A stretch of DNA of 64,000 nucleotides, taken from Stomoxys calcitrans (Eukaryota > Arthropoda > Insecta > Diptera > Muscidae). Shown here one piece after another: positions 34,802 to 46,019 of this stretch (position 1 is the first letter of the stretch; the number at the start of each line of letters is the position of its first letter). Both the position numbers and the translations under genes were made by a program. Where the stretch lies: assembly GCF_963082655.1 (NCBI RefSeq), contig NC_081553.1, positions 153,060,941-153,124,940 of the forward strand. Reading direction: 5' to 3'. The notes beneath the pieces are model-generated. The model saw only the letters and a list, made by a program, of their open reading frames with translations, was not told the origin of the DNA and made no database searches.

Positions 34802-35194
34802 TCATCGAGTAGTGCTGAAGTTGACTTGTTTTTGTGCAGGCAATCATAATTATGAAATTTTATATTTATCACACAGCTTGGCACACTGGGTAATTTAATG
34901 TGCATTAGTTTAGTTTTGCTGCATTAATAACCAGTCCATTGTTATGGCACCATCTAGATATGACATTTAATTCCGATTGAATTATATTAATTGCTGATTC
35001 AAGCTTCTCATGAGCCACTACAATGGTAGTGTCATCGGCATACGCGAAAGTCTTGTTGGAATTCAATTGCTTCAGCATTTCATTGGCGTATATCAGGAAC
35101 AATATTAAGCATATCTCTTGGCTTAAGCTATTTTCAACTTTTACTTTTTAGGTTCTGCGATCCAGGTAATCTTTTATCCATTCCAGACACTGTC

Positions 35195-35469
35195 CTCGAA
35201 TTCCATTTCTCTCAAGAATTCGTATGATATTTTTATGGCATAGTGTGTCAAACGCTTTGCTGAATAAATAAAACCAACTAAGCAATGCATTCTTTTATCT
35301 AGACATTTGTTTATGTGCGTTTAGAAATGACCTCGAATTTCATTTCTCTCAAGAATTCGTATGATATTTTTATGGCATAGTGTGTCAAACGCTTTGCTGA
35401 AGTCAATAAACCAACTAAGAAATGCATTCTTTTATCCAGACATTTGTTTATGTGCGTTTAGAAATGACC
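35195..35469. repeat. 137 bp tandem duplication in RT remnant
   Basis: Units 35195-35331 and 35332-35469, each beginning TCGAATTCCATTTCTC or a close variant and ending TTAGAAATGACC. They differ at several positions, so the duplication is not very recent. Confidence 0.85.
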
Positions 35470-35866
35470 AAGTAATTGGTTTATGTTTTTACCTTTCTGG
35501 AATCTGTATTGACGTTTATTTATAATTTTATATTTAGTAAGAAATCCTCTAATCCTTCTTACTATAATTTCTTACTATAATTTCTTCCAATATTTTTTGC
35601 TATTGTGGGTAAAATAGGATGGTCGATAATTATTATAATCGTTTTTAATTCCATTTTTGTATATTGGTCTAATAAGTGCAGTTTTTTACATTTTTGGCAC
35701 GGAACACTCTGCTATGCTTGCATTTACGATGTTGGTTATAGGAGGAGCTAAAAGTTTGGAGTTTGCTTTTAGGTCTTTTGGTCTGATTCCATCGGCTCCT
35801 GCACCTTTTTATTTATGTTTAGTTTGCTAAGTATGTTCAATATTTCTAATTCCGTTGTTGGTTCTA

Positions 35867-36348
35867 TAGGGTGATTTTTTTGAGGTTAGGATTTTCATGC
35901 ATTAGTATTTGACAGATCACGTGGGATTTCAGACATGGTGTCAAAGAGAAAGATGCTCAGTATGCTTTGACATTTCATCATGAATAGACTTACTAACGAG
36001 CAACGCTTGCAAATCATTGAATTTTATTACCAAAATCAGTGTTCGGTTCGAAATGTGTTCATTCACCGTAACGTTGCGTCCAACAGCATCTTTGAAAAAA
36101 TACGGTCCAATGATTCCACCAACTTACAAACCACACCAAACAGTGCATTTTTCGGGATGCATGGGCAGTTCTTGAACGGCTTCTGGTTGCTCTTCACTCC
36201 AAATGCGGCAATTTTGCTTATTTACGTAGCCATTCAACCAGAAATGAGCCTCATCGCTGAACAAAATTTGTCGATTCACTGAAAATGATTTCACTGAAAA
36301 TGATTCACTGAAAATGATTCAAATCCTAACCTCAAAAAAATCACCCTT
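35867..36348. mobile_element. Foldback-type DNA transposon remnant (copy 1)
   Basis: A 482 bp element between TA dinucleotides (35865-35866, 36349-36350) with termini AGGGTGATTTTTTTGAGG and the inverse CTCAAAAAAATCACCCTT. The left side includes the start of a transposase-like ORF (MNRLTNEQRLQIIEFYYQNQ at 35980). The centre carries the inverted transposase core piece. The right arm is shortened and ends in repeats of TGATTCACTGAAAA. Superfamily IS630/Tc1/mariner is likely. Confidence 0.8.
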
Positions 36349-37118
36349 TATATAAATTGAGTTTGGTATCCTAGTTTCTCTGCTAGACCAGGTTTTGATG
36401 TCACAGTCATGTAAAATATTCATAACGTTTCCTTTGAACTTGATAGCAAAATTTTCAGTTACTTGTTTAAGATATTCATTTTTAAAGTTTTTTTATTATT
36501 TCATCCACATTTTCATTTTTTTGCCAGTAATTTCATTGATTAATGACCAAGTTCCGCGGATGTTATGTCGGTTTTTTATGAATTCTTTTCTCCGATATTC
36601 GTTTCTAGCATTATTTATTAATTGATTTAGTTTGTTATTATAGGTTTTATAATCTCGTTCAATGTCTCTCTTATTATTATTTTTTATTTTTATCTCTTAT
36701 GAAGCCGACTCCTCATATCACAGTACTTTAGTAATTGCTCATTAAGCCAAGGAAAATCATTTCTTTTTTTCACATTTCGGTTTTGGATTAACTTTCTGTA
36801 TATTTCTGTAAATTTCTTGTACAAATTTTCAAAATTTTCCAAACAATTTTAGTTTTGATCAACAACTTCATTCCACCTGGTTTTTCTTATCATTTCATTT
36901 ACGTTTTTAGAACTAATTATGGCACATGGTGATTGTTTTAGTTCCGTACCCTGGATAGCAAAGCATTCATTATTTTTTTTTTTTTTTTTGTTTTGATTGT
37001 TTGCATCTTCTACACAGCCAAACAAAGAGTAGTGGTCAGAAATGGTAGTTTGAATTACAATAGAGAGAGCGGTTGTTATTGTTTTTGCGTACAAAAATAT
37101 GATCAATGCAGGTGCCTT

Positions 37119-38244
37119 TATTTTTTATACCCTCCACCATAAGATGGTGGACGAAATATTCGTCTGAGACCCCATAAAGTATATATATTCTTGATCGATC
37201 TAGCCATGTCCGTCCGTCCGTCTGTCTGTTTGTCGAAAGCACGCCAACTTCCGAAGGAGTAAAGCTAGCCGCTTGAAATTTTGCACAAATACTTCTTATT
37301 AGTGTAGGTCGGTTGGTATTGTAAATGGGCCACATAGGTCCATGTTTTGATATAGCTGCCATATAAACCGATCTTGGGTCTTGACTTCTTGAGCCTCTAG
37401 AGTGCACAATGCTTATCCGATTGGAATGAAATTTCGCACGACGTGTTTTGTTATGATATCCAACAACTGTGCCAAGTGTGATTCAAATCGGTTCATAACC
37501 TGATATAGCTGTCATATAAACCGATCTTGGGTCTTGACTTCTTGAGCCTCTAGAGTGCGCAATTCTTATCCGATTTGAATGCATTTTGGCACGGCGTGTT
37601 TTATTATGATATCCAACAACTGTGCCAAATGTGGTTCAAATCGGTTCATAACCTGATATAGCTGTCATATAACAGATCTGGGGACTTGACTTCTTGAGCT
37701 TCTAGAGGGCGCAATTCCTATCCGATTTGGTTGAAAATTTTCATGAAGTATTTTATTCTTACTTTCAACAATTGTGTCAAATAAAGTTCAAATCGGTTCA
37801 TAACCTGATATAGCTGCCATATAAACCGATCTGGGATCTTGACATCTTGAGCCTCCATAGGTCGCAATTATTATCCGATTTGCCTGAAATTTTGTACTAC
37901 GGATTCTCTCATGACCATCAACATACGTGTTTATTGTGATCTGAATCGGTCTACAGCCCGATGCAGCTCCCATATAAATCGATCTCTCTATCTTACTTCT
38001 TGAGCCCCCAAAGGGCGCAATTCTTATTCAAATTGGCTGACATTTTACACAGGTCTCTAACATATAATTTAATTGTGGTCCCAACCGGACCCTTTCTTGA
38101 TATCGCTCTAATAGCAGAGCAAATCTTTTCTTATATCTTTTTTGCCTAAGAAGAGATGGCGGGAAAAGAACTCGACAAATGCGATCTATGGTGGAGGGTA
38201 TGTAAGATACGGCCCGGCCTAACTTAGCACGCTTTTACTTGTTT
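37119..38244 (+). mobile_element. DINE-1/INE-1-like element, full length
   Basis: Starts TTTTTATACCCTCCACCAT and ends CGGCCCGGCCTAAC..CACGCTTTTACTTG, inserted in the endonuclease region of the surrounding non-LTR element; host motifs continue on both sides. The interior has about four repeats of roughly 150 bp ('AAACCGATCTTGGGTCTTGA' at about 37365 and 37517, then weaker). Confidence 0.88.
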
Positions 38245-38435
38245 GCACTTCTTCTGTTGTAATCTCATTTACCATACATTCTAGTCCGTTAGCAGACATC
38301 ATATCTACATAGTTTCTTGTTGATAGTTCTTTTTCTGTTGATATGTTTACATTCATATCGCCTACTACTATTATTGCTTTGTTTTTATGATTTGTTCCAG
38401 TTCTTCAATGAATAGATTGATATTAGTTCGTGGTG

Positions 38436-38914
38436 GCCAATATGTGGCGAAAATGAAAGGTATTTGAGATTAAAAAACGAATTTGATAACCGATCTTGGG
38501 GCCATGTGTGTTTGGGGGACATCTCATCCTGTAAACATCTCTTAAGCCAATGGCAATATGGGGTTTAAATAAATGGTATTTGAGAGAAGAGCACGATGCT
38601 GATATTTTTTCAGGGCCAAGTATCTGGAGGACCGCCTCTCCCCCGAAAACACCACTAAATCAGACATTATGAGAATATCGTGCTGAAATGAAGTATTTTA
38701 AGAATGGAGTACACCTTACATCCAAACTTAAATTAGTAGACCAATAAAGATCATATGGGATTCAGATAAAGGCACTTATATTGTTAAACTGTTAATCAAG
38801 TCAGCATGGTATTTCACTAAAAGATCTTTAATTGTCGAAAATAAATATTCCACGGAAACTTTTGTTCCATATAAAGTAAAAGAAAGCACAGCGGAGCGGG
38901 CCCGGGTAGGCTAC
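38436..38914 (+). mobile_element. Helitron 3' part (copy H4)
   Basis: Matches H1 from about 20627 to the end. The terminus is GCGGAGCGGGCCCGGGT but then reads AGGCTAC instead of CAGCTAG. 5'-truncated, abutting non-LTR sequence. Confidence 0.8.
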
Positions 38915-38999
38915 TTGGATATAGTGTGATACAATTATATCCAATTTTCGGTTCCAATTATATCTGATCACCATATCAACTTTTTTTTACTCGGGTAGA

Positions 39000-39130
39000 G
39001 AAAATCTTAAATTTAAGGCGATTCCCACCACCATGGGATGCGGGTATACTAATCATTCCGTTTGTAACACCCCGAAATATTTGTCTAAGACGCTATAAAG
39101 TATATATATATTTATGAACGTCTCGATGTT
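39000..39130 (+). mobile_element. DINE-1 5' fragment
   Basis: CCCACCACCATGGGATGCGG, then CCGTTTGTAACACC and CTATAAAGTATATATATA identify the 5' end of the family; the rest is absent. Confidence 0.7.
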
Positions 39131-39139
39131 GTGATGTAA

Positions 39140-39689
39140 CTGATACATTTTTGATTTGCGTAGAAGAGGCCGGGTATCTGATTTTGACAGACAAGTATAT
39201 GGTGTCTCGTTTAACTCGTACCTTAAGATACGCTCGTTGCTAATGATCTACAATATTATTTATACCAATAAACGTCATATCTAGCTTCTGTATTGCGTTT
39301 TGCCAACTCTACAAGAGGTAAACGTCATCAATATCGTGTATCTGGAAAACAGTTATTTGTTAATGCTATACGTTTCTGGCATAATCTGCCCAATAGTATT
39401 CAAATTATACGTAACGAAGGACAGTTCAAGTCTTCGATTTACAATCATTTTATTTTTTTGTTGGTTTTGTCTCGTTTTTATAACTTTTTATTTATTTATT
39501 TTATCAGTATCTTCGATTAAATTGTTAAATTTTCTTCGATTTTTTTTTGTTAAATATTTTTTACAAATTATTATTTCTATTTAAATGAAAACTTGTTGAA
39601 ATCATTGTACTTATCAATTTACCAACCCATGCTTTATATAAGTCATTGTCTTTTGTATGGGTTTTATCATAATAAAATACGAATACCAA
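39140..39689 (+). pseudogene. Non-LTR retrotransposon C-terminal fragment and 3' UTR
   Basis: The ORF 39293-39520 reads RFANSTRGKRHQY then LFVNAIRFWHNLPNSIQ, the typical end of Jockey/CR1-type ORF2 proteins ('WN-LP' motif), followed by an A/T-rich tail. A second frame (39300-39584) overlaps; homology switches between the two. Confidence 0.7.
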
Positions 39690-40080
39690 AATAGAAATCA
39701 CTAGCCGCTTGAAAATTTGCACAGATGCCAAGCATTGGTGTAGGTCGTTGGGGATTGCAAATGGGCCATGTTCGTTCAGATTTAGATATAGCTTCCATAT
39801 AAACCGATCTACCGATTTGACTCCTTCAGCCCTTACGAGCGAAATGTGGCATTTAGTGTTTTCTTATGACTTTCAACTACTGTGCCAAGTACGGTCGAAA
39901 TCGGTCTATAACTTGATATAGCTCCCATATAAACCGATCTGCTGATTTGACTTCTTGAGCCCTTACAAGCCGCAATTATTGTTTGATTTGTCAATTAAAT
40001 TTATTTTGTATACGTTCTTAGCAGAATCCTTGGTGTTGGGTTCCGAACATTCGGCCCGGCCGAACATAGCACGCTTTTAC
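39690..40080 (+). mobile_element. DINE-1 fragment, 3' part
   Basis: CACTAGCCGCTTGAAAATTTG to ATTCGGCCCGGCCGAAC..CACGCTTTTAC. Lacks the canonical 5' end. The foldback element begins right at its last bases. Confidence 0.8.
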
Positions 40081-40082
40081 TA

Positions 40083-40689
40083 AAGGGTGATTTTTTTGAG
40101 GTTAGGATTTTCATGCATTAGTATTTGACGGATCACGTGGGATTTCAGACATGGTGTCAAAGAGAAAGATGCTCAGTATGCTTTGACATTTCATCATGAA
40201 TAGACTTACTAACGAGCAACGCTTGCAAATCATTGAATTTTATTACCAAAATCAGTGTTCGGTTCGAAATGTGTTCATTCACCGTAACGTTGCGTCCAAC
40301 AGCATCTTTGAAAAAATACGGTCCAATGATTCCACCAGCGTACAAACCACACCAAACAGTGCATTTTTCGGGATGCATGGGCAGTTCTTGAACGGCTTCT
40401 GGTTGCTCTTCACTCCAAATGCGGCAATTTTGCTCATTTACGTAGCCATTCAACCAGAAATGAGCCTCATCGCTGAACAAAATTTGTCAAAATTTGAACA
40501 CATTTCGAACCGAACACTGATTTTGGTAATAAAATTCAATGATTTGCAAGCGTTGCTCGTTAGTAAGTCTATTCATGATGAAATGTCAAAGCATACTGAG
40601 CATCTTTCTCTTTGACACCATGTCTGAAATCCCACGTGATCTGTCAAATACTAATGCATGAAAATCCTAACCTCAAAAAAATCACCCTT
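40083..40689. mobile_element. Foldback-type DNA transposon remnant (copy 2)
   Basis: A 607 bp element with TA on both sides (40081-40082, 40690-40691) and long, nearly perfect inverted arms of about 200 bp: left 40083-40285, right about 40490-40689. The left arm contains the start of the transposase ORF at 40196; the right arm holds its mirror image. The unique centre encodes, on the minus strand, FSDEAHFWLNGYVNEQNCR, the block with the first catalytic Asp of an IS630/Tc1/mariner transposase. Both long ORFs (40157-40480 minus, 40196-40615 plus) are products of this foldback layout, not functional genes. Confidence 0.88.
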
Positions 40690-40691
40690 TA

Positions 40692-41094
40692 GTTCAAATT
40701 TATTTTCAGCGTTTTTTTGAATTGAAGTTAAGAATAGCGTCATACAGTGCTTTAAACGGGAATAGAACTGGAAATAAGTATACAACTTTTAAACTATTTC
40801 CTTTTAAAAGTTTCTAGGCATTATTGAAGAGGACATAGGTTTTCAAAATCTCTGAACTAGATTGACTTATATCCAATACAGGGTGAGATTAAGGGAGTCA
40901 AAGTTGACCACTTTTGACCTAAACAATCTTGTAGAGGCTATAACTTTTAAAATAAAGGCTAGACTTACACGATTTTTTTTAAATAAAGCCCTTGACAAGA
41001 TCTACAAAATATAAACTTAAATGACTGCGCCATCTCATACCGGGTTATATGGGAGCTATATCAGGGTTTAAACCGATTCAGACCATACTTAGGA
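40692..41094. other. Unassigned DNA with a trace of DINE-1
   Basis: Mostly unrecognised. The last 60 bases contain TTATATGGGAGCTATATCAG, a DINE-1-type internal motif. Confidence 0.45.
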
Positions 41095-43348
41095 TAGTTT
41101 AGGTTTACGTGGCAGTCTGCCATCCGACTCACTAAGGCCTTTCCGTCCATTGTGAAACAGGAACAGAAGAAGAAAGATGCCTTCTAGTTCCTACCGTTGA
41201 ACCATCCAGACTACTTTGAATAGCCCAATAACTTAGGAATAGTCATAACCGCTAAATCAGATTGGACATTGACCTATCATGATGGACACAATGACTGAGA
41301 CGTCTGTTCAAGCCAATGACAACAAAACGGTAGACTTCTTCAAGTCTATGTTAGGCAACATAGTTTTGGATTGCTCACTGCCCCCTCTTTGTGACCATCT
41401 ATCATTCGTTGCCCTTCGGGCCTGGTCCTGAAAACTTAGCTTACATGTCGCTAGAGGCATACCAACAGATTCCAGTATCCCTGGAATGCGTAAAGTAGTT
41501 TCTAGTCTCGCAAGCTCCGCTTTACAATTCCCTGGGATATCTCTATGGCCCGGCATCCATAACAGGTGAATTTTGAACTATTCAGCCATCTCGTTGAAAG
41601 ATCTACGACAGTCGAGGGCGGATATTGTGTTCAGAAATACATTCTCCAGGGATTTAATGGCTGTCTGAGAAGATATTTATGGCAATCGCCGTAATGACAT
41701 TATCTTATACTGAATTGCAAGAATCTCCGCTTGATACATACTACAGTGGTTGGGTAACCTTTTCGATAGACCAGTTCTAGATCTTTAAGTACACTCAAAG
41801 CCCACCTGGTCGTTTAGTATGGAACCATTACCATTACCAGGGATATCGTAGTTCCAATCGGTTCCATCAGGAATGGTGGTACAGTACTTTTTATCAAAAA
41901 GCGGCTCAGGTAGGGTGTAATCCACAGTGCCTGGATCATCGGATATTGTATCAAGGATAACACAGTATCCGTCGCCGCCACATGACCAATAAGAAAGCCC
42001 CCTTAACCTCACGGCAGTGGTCGCTGCAATTTGTCTAGCCACAATGTCCAGAAGCATAAGATGTAGCATTAAATTCAGTGCATCAGATGGTGTCGTCCTC
42101 AATCGGCTGTGATGCACAAACAAGCCATCCAATGAACTTTTGAAGCGTCGTACGCCAGACCACAGACATATAGCATTGTAAGTCTGACAACTGCAGTATA
42201 TACCCAAAGCATGACACGCAGTCTACGCTCCACAACTTTTTCCAATGGCCTCTTGCAGGTGTAGAGGGCAAGAGTGGCCTTTCTTGCCCTTTCCAAATGT
42301 TGGATTTGAAGTTCAATTTCCTGTCTAGCAAAAAACCAGGGTATTTTGCGTTTTCTTTAAATGGAACCTTCCCTCCTCCCAAGGAGAAAGATTCCACTGC
42401 AGACAACTTTTATCTCCCGTTGTAAAGAACTAATTTTGTCTTGCACGGATTTATACCTAGACCACTATCAGCAGCCCACTTTGCTGTTGCACGTAAAGCT
42501 TCCTGAATTATATCTCTTAGAGTGCTTGGAAACTTTCCTCTAACCGTAATTGCTACGTCATCAGCATACGCGACCACTTATACACCTTTTTCTTCCAGAG
42601 ATAATAATAATTTGTTCTCCATGAGTTGTTGCTCTGCTGACCCATCTTTTTAGATCGATAGATCCCAAGCCTGCCATAATGCCTCTTTAATTAAGTATGT
42701 TATTAATAAACATACTTAAAGGAGTCGAAACATCTTATCGCCCAAAGGATTTTCGGGTCAGACACAATTTCCCTAATAACCTCCGACGAATGCATACAAG
42801 TGACAACCTTTTCTGGCGCCACGTTGTCCGTTGGAGAATTTCCTCACTAGACATTGTCCATACGTCCACTGTTAGACCAACCAGCTCTGGGGTCCACCGT
42901 GGCTGGCTACTACTAAATCTTTAGTGCTTATCGACGGAAGAAGAAAACCATTCTTCTACTCTTTGCAAGAATGCAGGCTTTGTGTCTCCCGTTCCCCGTA
43001 CCCTTGAGTAGATTAAATCCCGAAATTCTTAATCCACGAATCATTCCTCCATACACCCATGGTTCCTGGATAAGAACCACGTCAAATCCCATCTGCCATC
43101 ACGAGGACCGTTTGTGCCGTCGAAGCGGCCATATAATTATGGAGATTTATCTGAAGAAACCGGACCATAGTCAGTACTCAGAACTTCCACCACTGTTGTG
43201 TTAGCCTCGTCTTCTGATTCCACCAGGTGTTTATTCTCACAAGAATAGTTAGATCTTGCCATGTTCAGCTTCCGTACGCATCCAGGGGCAGGTGAGAAAG
43301 CAGTGGAACCACTCTTCCTCAGGACAATGGACACTTGCCGTGTGGACG
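41095..43348 (-). pseudogene. LOA-like retrotransposon ORF2 (minus copy), broken
   Basis: Read right to left: endonuclease start with IQEPWVYGGMIRG (about 43460-43510, repeated by tandem duplication), a deletion into RT sequence at about 42900, a palindromic scar near 42695-42720 (AGTATGTTATTAATAAACAT), the RT thumb region, then RNase H (MPGHRDIPGNCKAELARL at 41500-41556) and the 3' UTR at 41095-41230. Multiple frameshifts. The 3' UTR matches 55630-55770. Confidence 0.78.
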
Positions 43349-44214
43349 ATCTTTAGTGCTTATCGACGGAAGAAGAAAAACCATTCTTCTACTCTTTACA
43401 AGAATGCAGGCTTTGTGTCTCCCGTTCCCCGTACCCTTGAGTAGATTAAATCCCGAAATTCTTAATCCACGAATCATTCCTCCATACACCCATGGTTCCT
43501 GGATAAGAACCACGTCAAATCCCATCTGCCATCACGAGGACCGTTTGTGCCGTCGAAGCGGCCATATAATTATGGAGATTTATCTGAAGAAACCGGACCA
43601 TAGTCAGTACTCAGAACTTCCACCACTGTTGTGTTAGCCTCGTCTTCTTATTCCACCAGGTGTTTATTCTCACAAGAATAGTTAGATCTTGCCATGTTCA
43701 TCTTCCGTACGCATCCAGGGGCAGGTGAGAAAGCAGTGGAACCATTCTTCCTCAGGACAATGGACACTTGCCGTGTGGACGATCTTTAGTGCTTATCGAC
43801 GGAAGAAGAAAAACCATTCTTCTACTCTTTGCAAGAATGCAGGCTTTGTGTCTCCCGTTCCCCGTACCCTTGAGTAGATTAAATCCCGAAATTCTTAATC
43901 CACGAATCATTCCTCCATACACCCATGGTTCCTGGATAAGAACCACGTCAAATCCCATCTGCCATCACGAGAACCGTTTGTGCCGTCGAAGCGGCCATAT
44001 AATTATGGAGATTTATCTGAAGAAACCGGACCATAGTCAGTACTCAGAACTTCCACCACTGTTGTGTTAGCCTCGTCTTCTGATTGCACCAGGTGTTTAT
44101 TCTCACAAGAATAGTTAGATCTTGCCATGTTCAGCTTCCGTACGCATCCAGGGGCAGGTGAGAAAGCAGTGGAACCACTCTTCCTCAGGACAATGGACAC
44201 TTGCCGTTTGGACG
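42917..44214 (-). repeat. Threefold 433 bp tandem repeat in LOA copy
   Basis: Units start at ATCTTTAGTGCTTATCGACG: 42917-43348 (432 bp), 43349-43781 and 43782-44214. Each spans the ORF1 end and the start of ORF2 on the minus strand, so the ORF1/ORF2 junction is present three times. Units differ by only a few bases (e.g. GATTCCACC, TATTCCACC and GATTGCACC near 43217, 43649 and 44082). The short ORFs repeated every 433 bp follow from this. Confidence 0.93.
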
Positions 44215-45690
44215 ATTCCTCCTTAGATGCTTCACTAGCTGCTGCTTTCGAAGTACTTTCTGAGTTCCCCACTTTCCCTCTGGTGCACACCTTGAGCCCA
44301 GTCCAACTGTCGCTTGTCGGGTCCCGTTCCGATGCCATTCTCTCCTGTCTCGATTGTGACAGAGGATTTTCAGTCTCTTAGCGATGTGGTCGAAAGTTCC
44401 TCAGGCAAATGTTCAGCAACAACTGCTGAGTCGTTTTCTGGTTCCACAATCCTTTCTTTCTCAGTTCCCCGCTTCCCCGCTGGTGCACACCTTGAGCTCA
44501 GTCCAACCGTCGCTTGTCGGGTCCCGTTCCATGGCATCGGAACGGGACCCTCTCCTGTCTCGATTGTGACAGAGAATTTTTCAGTCTCTTACCGATGTGG
44601 TCGATAATTGCTCAGGCAAGTGTTCAGCAACAACTGCTGAGTCGTCTTCTGATTCCACAACTTAGCTCCACTTGTTGAATCCGTAGGACACAACTCCTTC
44701 AGACTTGTTGAGGTCTGCGAGACATCCAGAGTTTAGTACGAATACTGCATGTCTTCGGTCACCATCAGCCTCATCCAATCTACCACTCTTCCAATCGGTG
44801 GTTGAAACTTTGGGATTACATTCCCTTAGTCTTCCAAGTATCGATTCAGGATCTGAGGGAATCCTTGGTATCCAAGCATGCGCCATCGGTCGAGGAGGAA
44901 TATCTTCCTTTTTGACTAGTGCTGCACCTGACCACCCATCTATTCTAGCGTACAACGATAAATTTCAAGCGTTTATCCCCGAAAGCAATTAGTCTGTACG
45001 GGCCCCAATACCAGCCTGCATCGCCACAAACTGGAGGAGACCCAAGAAATTCTGCAAGGATATCGGAATATACTTAAGACTGTCCATTGATTATCCCACT
45101 TCAATTATTCTTAGGTATGCAGCCCTTTTCTTCTCCCTTGTCGACAACTGCCAGCAACTACCTGCCCCTAGCGACATTAACAAAGGTTCTTAAACCCATC
45201 TTGCTATTGTTCACCCAAGTTCTTTTAGACATGGGATGCCCTTTAGGTGACCGCAGCCTTTTGGCTGACTGCGGTAAAGTTTCCGAATCTAGACGTGTAG
45301 TCTATAAATGAAAGTCTTAGGATCATTCGCATCAAGCCTCTCAATAAACCTGAGGGCGATGCGTCTTCCATTACTCCAAAATCTTAATAAGCGTGTTGGT
45401 TTGTAGGGAAAGGCCGATGGCCTAGGCAAAATAAAGGCATGCGAAGAAAGATTGGGTTCGGCCTTGTCCTTAAGACTTGAACCATGTGTCTTCGTCAAAA
45501 ACCCTTGCTGACCAGTCGTCTGTTGACTAGTGAAGCCTGGAGCAGCCGCTCCACCAGTTGAGGTATCAGTAGCACACAACATGCTATGGCCATACCACCA
45601 CTGCAGCTGTTGGGTCTTTTGAGTCCATTCTAAGCCTACTCCCGGGCTCTAGATCTACCGCTCCAATGGAAACAGACGTAGATCATCAAC
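44215..45690 (-). pseudogene. LOA-like retrotransposon ORF1 (minus copy)
   Basis: Contains the clearest gag-like block of the window: frame 44662-44955 with AHAWIPRIPSDPESILGRL and RHAVFVLNSGCLADLNKSEG (DUF4780-like, inference). The N-terminal block at 45289-45582 includes TSTGGAAAPGFTSQQTTGQQ. Several frames are needed to read it through. The 5' end near 45690 abuts an inverted DINE-1. Confidence 0.77.
44265..44678. repeat. Tandem duplication of about 205 bp in ORF1
   Basis: GGTGCACACCTTGAG at about 44281 and 44482 and CTCTCCTGTCTCGATTGTG at about 44340 and 44552 define two diverged units. The junction includes a perfect inverted repeat: GGGTCCCGTTCC (44519-44530), 8 bp loop, GGAACGGGACCC (44539-44550). 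Confidence 0.85.
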
Positions 45691-45694
45691 CGCC

Positions 45695-46015
45695 TGTGCA
45701 AAGTTTCAGCCAAATCGAATTGGAATCGGATTTCTCAAAAGAGGCTCAAGAAATCAAATCTGGAGATCGGTTTACATGGGAGCTAAATATATCAAAACAT
45801 TGACCGATATGGCACATTTAGAATTCCAATCGAACTACTCTAACAGGAACTATTTGCTCAAAATTTTAACCGCCTAGCCTTACTCCTTCGAAAGTTAGAA
45901 AGCATTCGACAGACGGACGAACATGGCTAGATCGACTTACAATATCACGGCGATCAAGAATTTATATACTTTATTGGGTCTTAAACAAAAATTTCGATGT
46001 GTTACAAACGGAAGA
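45695..46015 (-). mobile_element. DINE-1 5' part, inverted
   Basis: The minus strand has CCGTTTGTAACACATCGAAA, GACCCAATAAAGTATATAAA and CCATGTTCGTCCGTCTGTC, then the first internal repeat. Lacks the 3' hairpin. It separates two LOA copies of opposite orientation. Confidence 0.75.
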
Positions 46016-46019
46016 GAGA

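Larger units (their letters stand above)
34890..38436 (-). pseudogene. A/T-rich non-LTR retrotransposon (Jockey/CR1-like), interrupted
   Basis: Minus-strand ORF2 remnant read from right to left. The endonuclease GDMNVNIST block lies in 38245-38436 and CIDHIFVR...TISDHYSLFG in 36990-37118. Pre-RT and RT blocks lie in 35480-36900, FIDFSKAFDTLCHKN-like sequence around 35230-35400, and FAYADDTTIVVAH (catalytic YADD) near 35040. Insertions: foldback element 35867-36348 and DINE-1 37119-38244. A 137 bp tandem duplication breaks the RT. Clade uncertain; it differs from the LOA and other Jockey-like elements here. Confidence 0.75.

Noticed and set aside
40157..40615. Overlapping plus and minus ORFs that look like a transposase gene
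   Set aside because: They are an artefact of the foldback arms: each joins a real fragment to the mirror image of the 5' coding end.
42917..44214. A possible CRISPR-like or satellite array
   Set aside because: The 433 bp units are contiguous copies of a retrotransposon segment with no spacers; the genome is eukaryotic.
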